A DNA stretch of 64,000 nt from Numidum massiliense. GTDB lineage: Bacteria > Bacillota > Bacilli > Thermoactinomycetales > Novibacillaceae. Made by a program: the position numbers and the translations under genes. The stretch is from contig NZ_CTDZ01000009.1 in the NCBI RefSeq assembly GCF_001375555.1, forward strand, positions 1,481,758-1,545,757, written 5' to 3'. Positions 53,733 to 63,144 of this stretch are shown here, in pieces (position 1 is the first letter of the stretch; each line of letters starts with the position of its first letter). The notes below the pieces were generated by a model. It ran no database searches, was not told the origin of the DNA, and was given only the letters and a program-made list of their open reading frames with translations.

Positions 53733-54752
53733 TCAAAACAGATTTTGTGGCTCAATACGCGGGATGCGCTCCTCAGACAACACTTCCTCGACCGTTCCTA
53801 GTGTAAGTCCGTTTTGCTGCACCGTTTGAATAATTTGCGGCAACGCTTCCACCGTGCGGTCGGTCGGATGCATTAAAATGAGTGTCCCGTTGCCGAGGTC
53901 TCTACGGATGCGTTCGACCATTCGCTGCGGGGTTGTCGACGGTTTCCAGTCAACCGTATCAGCGGTCCATAGCACGGTGTACATGCCAAGGTCCGCTGCC
54001 GTCTGTACGACGCGATCGTTAAAATCTCCTGCCGGCGGCGCAAAAAACGGCGTCTCCACACCGAGCGACTGTTTGATTAACTCTGATGTCGCACTCATTT
54101 CCTGCCGCATTTTGTCCGTCGAGAGGCGGCTCATGAGCGGGTGGTGGTAGGCGTGGTTGCCGACCGCGTGTCCGGCCGCGACGATTTGCTTAGCTGTGTC
54201 CGCGTGTTTGGCGAGCCAGCTGCCGTCGAAAAAAAAAGTAGCGCGCACGTCTTCCCGTTCGAGAATGGCTAACATCGGCGCGATATGTTCCGTGCCCCAC
54301 GCAACGTTGATCATGAGCGCGACCATCGGCTTATGCTCGTTGCCGCGGTAAATGGGGTTAGGCGGTAAATGCTTAAGCTGCACTTTTGGCGGTACTTCGC
54401 GATAAACGAGCTTAGGCGGTTTACTGCTCCCCCGATCGCGGGCGAGCGCGAGCGTACGCGATTCGTCGACGACAAGCCCGTTGTATCCTGGAATTGCCTT
54501 CCAGACGGAGTCGACGCGCGCGTCAATTGGGGGCTCGGAATGTTCCTTAGCCGCTTTTTTAACTAGCTGTTCCAACGAATCGCTCATTTTCGTCTCCCCG
54601 CCTGCAGTAGGCTGGGACGACATAACTGGTACTGCCTGCCCGTGCTTGACCCCGTCAATGTATGCCGTCAACGGTGAAAAAGTGGTCAACAGTAACGCGA
54701 CAGCTACCCCGCTTACCGCTAATATCACTAGTTTTACTTGCAGCCGCGACAT
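53733..54752 (-). CDS. ylxY: Polysaccharide deacetylase-like protein YlxY
   Basis: About 339 residues, N-terminal signal anchor (LVILAVSGVAVALLLTTFSPL) and a NodB-like domain. The second motif (GHAVGNHAYHHPLMSRL) and third (FFAPPAGDFND) are present, but the first, normally TFDDGP, reads LMINVAWGTEH: the catalytic and metal aspartates are missing. This loss is seen in other YlxY proteins as far as I know, so activity is doubtful. The ATG follows GAGGTGA. Between pnp and mlpA, as in B. subtilis. Confidence 0.9.
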   Translation of the reverse strand: MSRLQVKLVILAVSGVAVALLLTTFSPLTAYIDGVKHGQAVPVMSSQPTAGGETKMSDSLEQLVKKAAKEHSEPPIDARVDSVWKAIPGYNGLVVDESRTLALARDRGSSKPPKLVYREVPPKVQLKHLPPNPIYRGNEHKPMVALMINVAWGTEHIAPMLAILEREDVRATFFFDGSWLAKHADTAKQIVAAGHAVGNHAYHHPLMSRLSTDKMRQEMSATSELIKQSLGVETPFFAPPAGDFNDRVVQTAADLGMYTVLWTADTVDWKPSTTPQRMVERIRRDLGNGTLILMHPTDRTVEALPQIIQTVQQNGLTLGTVEEVLSEERIPRIEPQNLF

Positions 54753-54846
54753 CCCGTTCACCTCGCCCTTCATTCGTCACCCTACGCCGTCAGTTCCTTA
54801 CACTTTATGCTGCACGTGGACGCGCTATGAAGAAAAAAGGACAAAT

Positions 54847-54879
54847 AAAAAAAGAGGCAGATGAACCTGACTCTTTTTT
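54847..54879 (-). terminator. Intrinsic terminator after pnp
   Basis: AAAAAGAG-T-CAG pairs with CTG-C-CTCTTTTT (one mismatch), loop GTTCAT, then more T in the minus sense. The rest of the 330-base pnp-ylxY spacer shows nothing else. Confidence 0.7.
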
Positions 54880-55083
54880 GTTACTCTTGTTGGTTAAAAG
54901 TAATCATACGTGGCATGCGCCGCCGAACGTTACCGTTTCGGGAACCGTTAACGCGGAGGGCGCTGCCAAATTACAGTGGTAAAATTCACAAGCTGTCGCC
55001 ATTTGTCGCCACGTATCGACATAGCCGCTGACGCGAAATCGCAACGTAAAATACTAACATAAAAATTGTCTCGCCGATCAGTG

Positions 55084-57195
55084 TTAACGCTTCTGCGAAG
55101 CTTTCGCTTGCTCGTTCAACACCGCTTTACGCGACAAGTTAATGCGCCCTTGGTTGTCAATTTCGGTTACTTTGACCGTCACTTGGTCGCCGACCTTAAC
55201 GACGTCGGTCACTTTTTCTACTCGTTTCGGCGCCAGCTGGGAAATGTGGACAAGCCCTTCTTTACCCGGAAGGATCTCCACGAACGCCCCGAACTTCTCG
55301 ACGCGCTTCACCGTCCCCAAGTAAATTTCACCGACTTCTACTTCGCGTACAAGGTCTTCGATGATCTTTTTCGCTTTAGCGTTACCTTCGGCGTCCGCAG
55401 AAGCGATAAAGACGCGACCATCTTGCTCGATGTCGATTTTGACACCTGTTTCGTCGATAATTTTGTTCACCATGCGGCCACTCGGTCCTATGACGTCGCG
55501 AATTTTTTCCGGCGGGATTTGCACGGTAACAATTTTCGGCGCGTACTCAGACAGTTCCTCCCGCGGCGCGGCAATCGTTTCTAACATGTGGTCGATAATG
55601 TGCAAGCGACCTTGCCGTGCCTGTGCAAGTGCATCCGCTAAGATCGTGCGGTCGATCCCTTGGATTTTGATGTCCATCTGCAAGGCAGTGACACCTTGGC
55701 GCGTACCAGCCACTTTGAAGTCCATGTCGCCGAGGTGGTCTTCCATCCCTTGGATGTCCGTGAGCACCGCAACGCGGTCGCCTTCTTTCACTAAGCCCAT
55801 TGCAATGCCGGCCACAGGTGCTTTAATCGGAACCCCTGCATGCATGAGCGCCAGAGTCGACGCACAAATGCTCGCTTGCGATGACGACCCGTTCGATTCT
55901 AACACTTCCGAAACGAGGCGGATCGTGTATGGGAACGTGTCTTCCGAAGGAATGATCGGTTCGAGCGCCCGTTCGCCGAGTGCCCCGTGCCCAATTTCAC
56001 GTCGTCCGGGCGAGCGAATCGGCCGCGCTTCGCCGACACTGTACGGCGGGAAGTTATAGTGGTGCATAAACCGCTTCGATTCCTCGAGGTCTAACCCGTC
56101 CAATATTTGTACATCGCCAAGTGCACCGAGCGTACAGATCGACAGCACTTGCGTTTGACCGCGGGTAAACAGTCCTGACCCGTGTGTGCGCGGCAAAAGA
56201 CCGACCTGCGACGACAGCGGGCGAATTTCATCGAGGCCGCGCCCGTCAGGACGGATGTGCTCAACCGTAATTAAGCGCCGCACTTCATCTTTGACAAGGT
56301 CGTCCAACACTTCGGCAACCGCACGCTGCTCTGTTTCCGTCTCTTCCGCGTCTTCCTTTTCGTACAAGGCGAAAATATCCGCCTTCACTTGTTCGATCGC
56401 TTCCTCGCGCGCGTGTTTCTCCTGCACTTGAATGGCGGCGATGAGCCTGTCTCCCGCTTGATCGCGCACTTGGCTCGCCAGTTCCTCGTCGATTTGATGC
56501 AACTCAGGCACCATCTTTTCCTGGCCGACCTCGGCAACGATTTGCTCTTGGAAGGCAATCAGTTTTTTGATCTCGTCGTGCCCGAACATAATCGCTTCTA
56601 ACATCGTCTCTTCCGGCACTTCATCTGCGCCCGCTTCCACCATGTTAATGGCGTCTTTCGTCCCAGCGACGACTAAGTGGATGTCACTTTTTTCCGCCTC
56701 TGCAATCGTCGGATTTAACACGAATTCGCCGTCAATGCGGCCGACAGTGACGCCGGCGATCGGTCCCTCAAACGGAATGTCGGAGATGGATAATGCAGCA
56801 CTCGCACCGATCATCGCCGCCATTTCAGACGAACAGTCTTGATCGACAGACATGACGGTCGTAATGACTTGCACCTCGTTGCGAAACCCTTCCGGGAATA
56901 ACGGGCGCAGCGGGCGATCGATTAATCGGCTCGCCAAAATCGCTTTCTCACTCGGCCGTCCCTCGCGTTTAATAAACCCTCCAGGGATTTTGCCAACAGC
57001 GTATAACCGCTCTTCGTAATTGACCGTCAACGGGAAGAAGTCGAGGTTTTTCGGCTCCTTCGAAGCAGTTGCTGTCGCGAGTACGGCTGTATCGCCATAG
57101 CGCACCATCACGGCCCCGCTAGCCTGCTTTGCCAGCTTCCCGATTTCCAAAACAAGCGGTCGTCCGCCTAGTTCGTATTCATAACGTTTTTCCAT
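55084..57195 (-). CDS. pnp: Polyribonucleotide nucleotidyltransferase (PNPase)
   Basis: Phosphorolytic 3'-5' exoribonuclease of the RNA degradosome, about 703 residues. Two RNase PH cores (first: [40 protein letters not shown]; second: [37 protein letters not shown]), then KH ([20 protein letters not shown]) and S1 ([20 protein letters not shown]). [12 protein letters not shown] chosen from family alignment; AGGAGG is 14 bases upstream, rather far. Directly after rpsO. Confidence 0.96.
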   Translation of the reverse strand: MEKRYEYELGGRPLVLEIGKLAKQASGAVMVRYGDTAVLATATASKEPKNLDFFPLTVNYEERLYAVGKIPGGFIKREGRPSEKAILASRLIDRPLRPLFPEGFRNEVQVITTVMSVDQDCSSEMAAMIGASAALSISDIPFEGPIAGVTVGRIDGEFVLNPTIAEAEKSDIHLVVAGTKDAINMVEAGADEVPEETMLEAIMFGHDEIKKLIAFQEQIVAEVGQEKMVPELHQIDEELASQVRDQAGDRLIAAIQVQEKHAREEAIEQVKADIFALYEKEDAEETETEQRAVAEVLDDLVKDEVRRLITVEHIRPDGRGLDEIRPLSSQVGLLPRTHGSGLFTRGQTQVLSICTLGALGDVQILDGLDLEESKRFMHHYNFPPYSVGEARPIRSPGRREIGHGALGERALEPIIPSEDTFPYTIRLVSEVLESNGSSSQASICASTLALMHAGVPIKAPVAGIAMGLVKEGDRVAVLTDIQGMEDHLGDMDFKVAGTRQGVTALQMDIKIQGIDRTILADALAQARQGRLHIIDHMLETIAAPREELSEYAPKIVTVQIPPEKIRDVIGPSGRMVNKIIDETGVKIDIEQDGRVFIASADAEGNAKAKKIIEDLVREVEVGEIYLGTVKRVEKFGAFVEILPGKEGLVHISQLAPKRVEKVTDVVKVGDQVTVKVTEIDNQGRINLSRKAVLNEQAKASQKR

Positions 57196-57281
57196 GTTGT
57201 TACAAAATTCCTCCTCTCTGCTGTACACATTCGTCATAACTTATAGTATCTCCTGCTTGCGCGGGAAATAAAAGCATTGTG

Positions 57282-57304
57282 AAAAAGCGGGGTTCACCCC
57301 GCTT
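57282..57304 (-). terminator. Terminator/attenuator between rpsO and pnp
   Basis: AAGCGGGG-TGAA-CCCCGCTT, eight perfect pairs with a tetraloop, followed by three more T. It ends the rpsO message or attenuates read-through to pnp. Confidence 0.82.
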
Positions 57305-57308
57305 CTCG

Positions 57309-57578
57309 TTAACGTCTCAGTCCTAATTTTTGAATCACGGCGCGGTAACGAGCCACATCCTTGTTGCGCAAGTAGTTGAGCAAGTTACGGCGTTGACCGA
57401 CCATTTTGAGCAACCCGCGACGGGAGTGGTGGTCTTTCTTATGTTCCCGCAAGTGCTCGTTCAGGCTGTTAATCCGCTCTGTCAAAATGGCGATCTGCAC
57501 TTCCGGAGATCCGGTGTCACCTTCTTTTTGCTGAAACTCGTGAATGATCTCCGTTTTCTTCGCTTGATCGAGTGCCAT
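57309..57578 (-). CDS. rpsO: 30S ribosomal protein S15
   Basis: 89 residues, binds 16S r[23 protein letters not shown], then [20 protein letters not shown] and [20 protein letters not shown] are invariant S15 blocks. TAGGAGGTGA precedes the ATG. In Bacillus it stands next to ribF (ribC); here about 4.6 kb of accessory DNA separates the two. Confidence 0.98.
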   Translation of the reverse strand: MALDQAKKTEIIHEFQQKEGDTGSPEVQIAILTERINSLNEHLREHKKDHHSRRGLLKMVGQRRNLLNYLRNKDVARYRAVIQKLGLRR

Positions 57579-57722
57579 GTCGTACGTTCACCTCCTAATG
57601 TCTAAACCCCTTAACCCAGAAAGCCGTCGAGGTTATCGGCGATCCGCGTCAAGGTTGTGTCTCAAAGACCGTTAATAAGTATACCATAAATAAGCGGCCG
57701 TCTCTAGTCGTAGCCGTAGTAC

Positions 57723-59338
57723 GTATGTGTCAAGCTTTACTCGACGACCTTACAGGATCAAGGATTTAAAGACCTAAATATGTCATTCCCTAACGTTCAC
57801 TTGTTGTCCGCCCTTGAGGAGTTAACTCTTCAAGGACGGCGATTAACCACCTTATCCAAATACCCAATAGCACTTGAAGCTGATGCGGCACCTACTTGGA
57901 TCCTGCCAACTTGAACCCCAATGTGATCCGACTTACCTATTCGCCTCGCATGGCGTTTTAGTTTTTGTGTCACTTGGCGGTTGGGCCAGACAGTTAATAA
58001 TGCCTGTCTCAACGTCCCATTGGTAACGCCTTGTTGTACTTTGGCGATGGCTTGAGCCCCTTCTTCACTCCAGTACATGCCACGACGTTTCATGCGGTAT
58101 GCCAGACGTCTCTGGTTCGATTCCATGCATCCCATCCTACGAGCATTTTTTGGCACGTCTGGACTAACCTCACGCCAGTCGCAGAGGATCTCCCAGTGCC
58201 CTTCAAGATACTTCTGCATGTTCTCGATACGCTTTTCCTCTCGCTCCGTCTCTGCATTTCCCTGTGCCGTATCAATCACCGCTTTAAACCTATCCTTATT
58301 TTTTTCGGATATTGCCTTTTCAATTTGAGGAATGAGCCTTGGCTGGCGGCTCAACCCGCGACGAATACTCCTCTTTACGTGAAAAGGATCCAATTGGCGG
58401 ACAACCGATGTCGCTTCAGAAAAGGTATTTTGAACGCGTTCCTCAGAGATCCATGAAGCCGCATCCGCATTAGTCGCCACATGTGTATGTGAGAGATCCC
58501 AACGATGTCGAATCGCTGCATAACCTATTTCCCAAAAGTCATCCACCGATTCAACGGTAGAAAAGACGTGACGATCTGTTAACGAGACACGCTGTCCGTT
58601 TTGCTCCCACCCGGTATAGGCAAGCATATTTTTGATCTCTATTCCTTTGCCTCTCCCTTTGACGTATAAGCCATCTGCTTCGCAATATAAGTGCTTAACG
58701 GACGGAGAGTTAGGAATTACCGTATCCTCAAAAATTCGATCCCTTTTTTCAGCATCCATGACAGCTTGAGCTTCACCTGCTTCTTTTACTAAGCGCTGAA
58801 ACGTCGTATGGCTGATCGTTATACCGGCAAGTTTTTGCGTGACCTCTGAGGCGAGGCGGTAGGTCATTCCCGGCGCTGCAGCTAACTCTGCTCCGAGCAT
58901 CATAAGGTCTGGGCTGTATCTTTTACGGCGTTTTAAACCGATTGCCTCATCGACAGGGTAATGTGCGTTTCCGTTTCGGTCGTACATCAAGTGGCGTTTA
59001 TAGGACACTGTCCCAAAAAAACTGGTGAACTCCCGGCTGTCCAATCGCTCACTTTTCCAACCGTATTTTTCCTTGTAATGCGTCGTCATCATCTGATCGA
59101 GCTGCTCCAAAAATTCTCCGAACAGATCAGCCATCACTTCCATCAGGCGAATACGTAAGCTTTCCCAAAACGACAACATATCTGTAGACTGTTCCAAGAT
59201 AGTAGCGATTTCTGGTATAATGGTTTTCAAGGAAGACCTCTCCTTTCGTGGTGGTTAGGAGTACTATTTAGGTCTTCCTTTTCTATATTCTCCCTCCAAA
59301 TTCCTGCTAAAACCCTTCGAGAGAAATGTTACACATAC
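57723..59338 (-). mobile_element. Complete ISLre2-family insertion sequence
   Basis: 1616 bases, with ends GTATGTGTCAAGCTTTACTC and (reverse complement of the right end) GTATGTGTAACATTTCTCTC, an imperfect inverted repeat. One intact transposase gene and a 9-base target duplication mean recent insertion. A 5' fragment of the same element is at 30.4-31.5 kb in opposite orientation. Confidence 0.92.
57830..59230 (-). CDS. ISLre2-family transposase
   Basis: 466 residues, start MKTIIPEIATILEQSTDML with GAGAGGT upstream. The SREFTSFFGTVSYKRHLMYD, PDLMMLGAELAAAPGMTYRL and EADGLYVKGRGKGIEIKNML blocks are typical of ISLre2 (DUF/UPF0236-like) transposases, and MGCMESNQRRLAYRMKRRGM is the usual C-terminal region. 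Full length and intact. Confidence 0.92.
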   Translation of the reverse strand: MKTIIPEIATILEQSTDMLSFWESLRIRLMEVMADLFGEFLEQLDQMMTTHYKEKYGWKSERLDSREFTSFFGTVSYKRHLMYDRNGNAHYPVDEAIGLKRRKRYSPDLMMLGAELAAAPGMTYRLASEVTQKLAGITISHTTFQRLVKEAGEAQAVMDAEKRDRIFEDTVIPNSPSVKHLYCEADGLYVKGRGKGIEIKNMLAYTGWEQNGQRVSLTDRHVFSTVESVDDFWEIGYAAIRHRWDLSHTHVATNADAASWISEERVQNTFSEATSVVRQLDPFHVKRSIRRGLSRQPRLIPQIEKAISEKNKDRFKAVIDTAQGNAETEREEKRIENMQKYLEGHWEILCDWREVSPDVPKNARRMGCMESNQRRLAYRMKRRGMYWSEEGAQAIAKVQQGVTNGTLRQALLTVWPNRQVTQKLKRHARRIGKSDHIGVQVGRIQVGAASASSAIGYLDKVVNRRP

Positions 59339-59864
59339 CCGTAGTACGCGCAGAAAAAATGGACGGATCACTGCGGAAGGTACCGAGTGATCCGTCAATG
59401 ATTCGTGCGACAGCGTTATGAACTTAATCTCGCTTTATATTATCTTCCCCTATCCAATCATCAAATTCGATATATTTTTTTATGAAATGAGTTATTGACA
59501 ACTTGTAGAATTAAGTGGTATCTTTAGGACACAAAACTATAAATGGAGAATAGAGCCACATACATCCTGGATTATACCGCACCAATCGGATGGACAGGCC
59601 CTCATTTCTGACAACGCATACACCTCCCACACCATTTGAGGACAGTGACAAGATCATTATGCGGTTAAACGCATCAAGTCTAACTACTTCTTTCCTGCGC
59701 ACACATCGCACTCTCTCATTTATAGTTCCCATATTGAAAGGGGGAACGCGATCTTAAGAGTAACTTTCATTTTAGTATTTGAAAGTTCATGGAGTTGAAG
59801 TAGCACGGTCGTGTCACTGTCTCAAACTTTTTACCACTTTTCAAACTGTGAGGAGGATTTTCTA
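59339..59864 (+). other. Spacer before the C39-like peptidase gene
   Basis: Contains TTGACA (59496-59501) followed after 18 bases by TATCTT, a fair vegetative promoter, and an inverted repeat AACTTTCA-N10-TGAAAGTT. A 73-codon minus-strand frame here (59511-59732) lacks a ribosome site and looks spurious. Confidence 0.4.
59762..59787 (+). promoter_or_regulatory. Inverted repeat before the C39-like peptidase gene
   Basis: AACTTTCA and TGAAAGTT, perfect 8-base arms 10 bases apart, about 80 bases before the start codon. It has no T tail, so it is more like an operator than a terminator. No regulator gene is next to it. Confidence 0.4.
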
Positions 59865-60719
59865 ATGAAAAAAATAGTCGTTTTTACTGGGTTTCTAGTT
59901 ATTTTCGCATTGACCATAGCCGCTGGTACCGCCTACGCGGATACGCCAGAACTCTATCCAAAGCTCAATCCGGACGGAACTAAGCCATACATTGATTATC
60001 CGATTGATGACGAAACGAAAGCGATCATCACTGAGAAGGAAAAGCTGGTTCAACTGTACTTGGAGGCTGAAGAAGGCAAGCGTTCGATTGCAGAAGTCGA
60101 AAAGGCATTACGTGCTTTTCAGGAGAAAATTGGTGAGGAGCCTGATATGACACTGACAGATAGTCTTAAGACGAACGCTGCCGCCAAGGGCATTAGCCTC
60201 ACTCATCAGACGCAATCGAATTACTACTATTGCGGTCCTGCAACAGCGAGTATGATTATTCGAGCGAGAGGAGTGGCTAATACAACACAGAAACAAGCCG
60301 CTAAGAAACTTGGCACGACAAAAAGTGGTACACCTTGGTCTCTCGGGAAAGGAAAATACCCGATGAAAGACACGCTTAATCACTTTTTGAAAACTAAATA
60401 TTACACACCTTACGGTGTTAACGTCAATGCGTCCAAGTTTAAACATCATGTAAAGTACACGATTGACAACGGTCGTGGCGTCGCTGCGAATACGTGGGAG
60501 GTCAAGGACGGTCCAAAATTAAAGGGACATCCCAAAAATGGGGAAATTCTTCATTGGGTTCCAATCTCCGGATACATGAAAAACGGGAACTCAATCCAAT
60601 ATGCAGATTCATCCCATAAGGCTCTTGGAATTAGCTGGGGCAAAAATGTGCCGAAGTATTCCTGGATTGACTACAAAAAAATGGCGACTATTTGTGACGG
60701 ACGTGGGATCATATGGTAA
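59865..60719 (+). CDS. Secreted C39-like (papain-fold) cysteine peptidase
   Basis: 284 residues. Signal peptide (IVVFTGFLVIFALTIAAGTAYA), an acidic helical pro-region to about residue 100, then a peptidase C39_2 domain: HQTQSNYYYCGPATASMII with the catalytic Cys, and EILHWVPISGY with the catalytic His. Unlike bacteriocin exporters it is not fused to an ABC transporter. GAGGAGG lies seven bases before the ATG. The lipoprotein gene overlaps its end by seven bases, so both act together, probably at the cell surface. Substrate unknown. Confidence 0.78.
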   Translation: MKKIVVFTGFLVIFALTIAAGTAYADTPELYPKLNPDGTKPYIDYPIDDETKAIITEKEKLVQLYLEAEEGKRSIAEVEKALRAFQEKIGEEPDMTLTDSLKTNAAAKGISLTHQTQSNYYYCGPATASMIIRARGVANTTQKQAAKKLGTTKSGTPWSLGKGKYPMKDTLNHFLKTKYYTPYGVNVNASKFKHHVKYTIDNGRGVAANTWEVKDGPKLKGHPKNGEILHWVPISGYMKNGNSIQYADSSHKALGISWGKNVPKYSWIDYKKMATICDGRGIIW

Positions 60720-61975
60720 CTAAGCGATCTTTCGTCGACATTAAGTTGTTACTTACCGCGTTAGCTCTTCTTTTCCTTGTCACTGTAGGGTGTGAGAACG
60801 GGGCGACTTCGTCACCTCCTCCTCCCTCAAAAAAAACACCATCACAAAGCAAAGAAAATAATAATCACACGACTAAGAAAGGCAGTGTTTCTCAGAAAGG
60901 CAGTACCCGACAATCGGGTACTCTTCCAGAAGTCGTTTCGAAAGAAGATGTGTGGCGGGACGAAAAGATAATAACGTTTGATCAAATTCTTCATGATCAA
61001 AGGGCTTGGTCCGCGGATATTATCTCCGAAGAAGGCCTAATCGTTGGCGTAGTTCCGCATCAGAATAAAAAGCCCGAACAAATGATCCTATTTGATCCTA
61101 CCACTCGCACACATGACGTGATTCTATCAGTGAAAAACTCTGAAGAACTTGGTGGCGCGCAAGTTGGCGGGGTCGATATGAATAAAAAATGGATCGTTTG
61201 GAGTGAGCCTCTCGACCAATCGTTTGACAAATGGAATATTCACGTATACGACCGCAGGAAAAAGAAAGATCGTATCGTGACCACTAACCCTAAAGATGCT
61301 AACGGAGATGGTTTCGGAGGTACATTCATGTACCCAAGCTTATACGGTGACGAATTTGTTTGGAGTCCTGTCGTCGCGCCCCCGCTCGAGATCGGGCCTT
61401 CCGTTGCTGTAAAAAAATACAATATTAAGACAGGAAAAAGTACCGATATCGCGCCACTCGGTGGCAATCCGATTATCACGAAAGATTTTATCATCTGGAG
61501 CGGACCGGACAAAAAAGCAGACGATACGGGCGCTTTATTTTGGAACAAAAACGGCAAAATAGAACAAATCACCAAAGGATACGAAATACACTTTTATGCA
61601 ACGGACGGTAAAGCGGTCGCTTGGTCCGGACACGACAAAAATGAACCTGGTTGGTCGCTTGGCATAATCGAAAACGGGTCGGAGCGTAAGATTTTTTCTA
61701 CTAGTAAACCAGAGGATGTTCCCCAGTTTTTATCGATGAGTGAGCGCATCGTTGCTTGGGAAGGAGAAGATAAAGTCCAAGTATACGACCGCAAACTGGA
61801 CAAGGTGGTTACATTGGAAGACGACGAGGAAATCGCTGACATGTGTAACGTGTATACACGTGGTAACTACCTATTCTGGACCACCCCGATTTCGGCAACT
61901 CCAGAGGATATCCGTGCGGCGAAAGATAAAGGCATTCTCCCCCACCGCATGCACTTGATCGAGTTTAAAGATTAA
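60713..61975 (+). CDS. Lipoprotein with TolB-like beta-propeller
   Basis: 420 residues. N-terminal lipobox (LALLFLVTVGC), a Ser/Pro/Lys-rich spacer, then a repeat pattern of beta blades: KWIVWSEPLDQSFDKWNIHV, DEFVWSPVV, KDFIIWSGPDKKADDTGALF, KAVAWSGHDKNEPGWSLGII, RIVAWEGEDKVQVYD, NYLFWTTP. Each blade shows a [I/V]xW or FxW motif, as in TolB/WD40-like propellers. It likely scaffolds or guides the C39-like enzyme encoded by the overlapping upstream gene. No named family is recognised. Confidence 0.7.
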   Translation: MVTKRSFVDIKLLLTALALLFLVTVGCENGATSSPPPPSKKTPSQSKENNNHTTKKGSVSQKGSTRQSGTLPEVVSKEDVWRDEKIITFDQILHDQRAWSADIISEEGLIVGVVPHQNKKPEQMILFDPTTRTHDVILSVKNSEELGGAQVGGVDMNKKWIVWSEPLDQSFDKWNIHVYDRRKKKDRIVTTNPKDANGDGFGGTFMYPSLYGDEFVWSPVVAPPLEIGPSVAVKKYNIKTGKSTDIAPLGGNPIITKDFIIWSGPDKKADDTGALFWNKNGKIEQITKGYEIHFYATDGKAVAWSGHDKNEPGWSLGIIENGSERKIFSTSKPEDVPQFLSMSERIVAWEGEDKVQVYDRKLDKVVTLEDDEEIADMCNVYTRGNYLFWTTPISATPEDIRAAKDKGILPHRMHLIEFKD

Positions 61976-61986
61976 ATCGTGCCTTA

Positions 61987-62016
61987 TAGATCGCGATAGA
62001 TAGCGATAGATCGCGC
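61987..62016. repeat. Three 10-base tandem repeats after the lipoprotein gene
   Basis: TAGATCGCGA, TAGATAGCGA, TAGATCGCGC, starting 12 bases after the stop codon; one more intergenic micro-repeat of the kind seen elsewhere in the window. Confidence 0.6.
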
Positions 62017-62036
62017 CGATGCTGGGCGCACCCGAT

Positions 62037-62070
62037 AAAAACACCTCCCGTTCAGATCGAGAGGTGTTTT
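62037..62070. terminator. Bidirectional terminator between lipoprotein gene and ribF
   Basis: AAAACACCTC and GAGGTGTTTT, ten pairs, loop 13 bases, with A and T runs on either side; it serves the lipoprotein gene on the plus strand and ribF on the minus strand. Confidence 0.85.
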
Positions 62071-62181
62071 CTTCCAAACCGTAAGCTTATTCATCAGTCC
62101 CTACTTACTGCACCATAGCTAACTCAATCACCGCTTAGTCGCTCGAGTTAATGTTTATCTTTAGCCGGGCGTTAACGACAA

Positions 62182-63138
62182 TTATCCCTTAAGCTGAGCC
62201 TGCTCCCGTTCGCCCCAAGCGCGCGTGTCTGCCACGTCTTTTTGCATTTGCGCAATTAACTCTGAGACGTCGTTAAATTTCTTTTCCGGACGTAAATAAT
62301 GTAAAAAATGAATGCGCAACGTCTGGCCGTACAAATCTTCATCGACATCGAGTAGGTGCACTTCGAGTGAAGGAACCGGCATTTGATCGTCGAAGGTCGG
62401 ATTGAAACCGATACTCATCGCGCCGTAGCGCGTGCCGCTCAATGTATCGACGCGAACGATGTACACGCCGACGCGCGGCACCGCGTATGAGCCACACAAT
62501 TGCAAGTTTGCCGTCGGGAAACCGAGTAGTTTCCCTCCCCGTCCCTTGCCGTGCACAACTTCACCGTCGACGGCGTACGGCCGTCCAAGCAAGTCTGCAG
62601 CACGCCCCATGTCTCCTTGTTTGAGTAGCTCGCGGATCGTCGTGCTACTCACATGTTGTGCCTTGAGTTGCACCGGTTGTACGATGTCGACCTCGTATCG
62701 CCCTTGGCCTAAGTGAATTAAATCTTCCGTCGTCCCGCTCGCCTTGTGCCCGAAGGCGTAATTGTAGCCGACGACAATCCCCTTCACTTGCAACGGAATG
62801 AGAAAGCGTTCCACGAAATCGCGCGGCGCGAGCTGAGCTAGCTGCTGGTCGAAGTGTACGACGTACGCGATATCGAGACCGCACTGTTCGAATTGCCGTA
62901 GTTTTTCTGCGAGCGGTGTTAAATATTCTCCATCCGTCTTTCTCCCTAAAACTTCGCGCGGATGCGGATCGAATGTCATCGCCGCCGACGATACGTGTAA
63001 CTTTGCGGAAAGCTGCATCGCCCGCCCGAGTACTTCGCGGTGTCCGACGTGCACGCCGTCAAACGTACCGATCGCCAAAACGGCGGCGGAATAAGTGATA
63101 TTCTGATCTAACGGATAACGTAAATGGATAACTTGCAT
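62182..63138 (-). CDS. ribF: Bifunctional riboflavin kinase / FAD synthetase
   Basis: Makes FMN and FAD. 318 residues: N-terminal nucleotidyltransferase (LAIGTFDGVHVGHREVL, AMTFDPHPREVLG, VVGYNYAFGHKASG, STTIRELLKQGDM) and C-terminal kinase (PYAVDGEVVHGKGRGGKLLG, FPTANL, FNPTF). AGGTGA before the ATG. It starts six bases after truB ends, as in Bacillus (ribC there). Confidence 0.96.
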   Translation of the reverse strand: MQVIHLRYPLDQNITYSAAVLAIGTFDGVHVGHREVLGRAMQLSAKLHVSSAAMTFDPHPREVLGRKTDGEYLTPLAEKLRQFEQCGLDIAYVVHFDQQLAQLAPRDFVERFLIPLQVKGIVVGYNYAFGHKASGTTEDLIHLGQGRYEVDIVQPVQLKAQHVSSTTIRELLKQGDMGRAADLLGRPYAVDGEVVHGKGRGGKLLGFPTANLQLCGSYAVPRVGVYIVRVDTLSGTRYGAMSIGFNPTFDDQMPVPSLEVHLLDVDEDLYGQTLRIHFLHYLRPEKKFNDVSELIAQMQKDVADTRAWGEREQAQLKG

Positions 63139-63144
63139 CAGCTG

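Larger units (their letters stand above)
57714..59347. repeat. 9-base target duplication of the ISLre2 element
   Basis: CCGTAGTAC at 57714-57722 and again at 59339-59347, directly outside the element ends. A 9-base duplication fits ISLre2-family elements. Confidence 0.88.

Noticed and set aside
59250-59270. GAGTACTATTTAGG near the ISLre2 end as a further copy of the peptide operator
   Set aside because: Only one arm matches, and the sequence belongs to the IS end (present in both IS copies).
59511-59732. 73-codon minus-strand frame before the C39-like gene
   Set aside because: No ribosome site, rich in Cys/Val/Arg without domain pattern, and it lies over a plausible plus-strand promoter.
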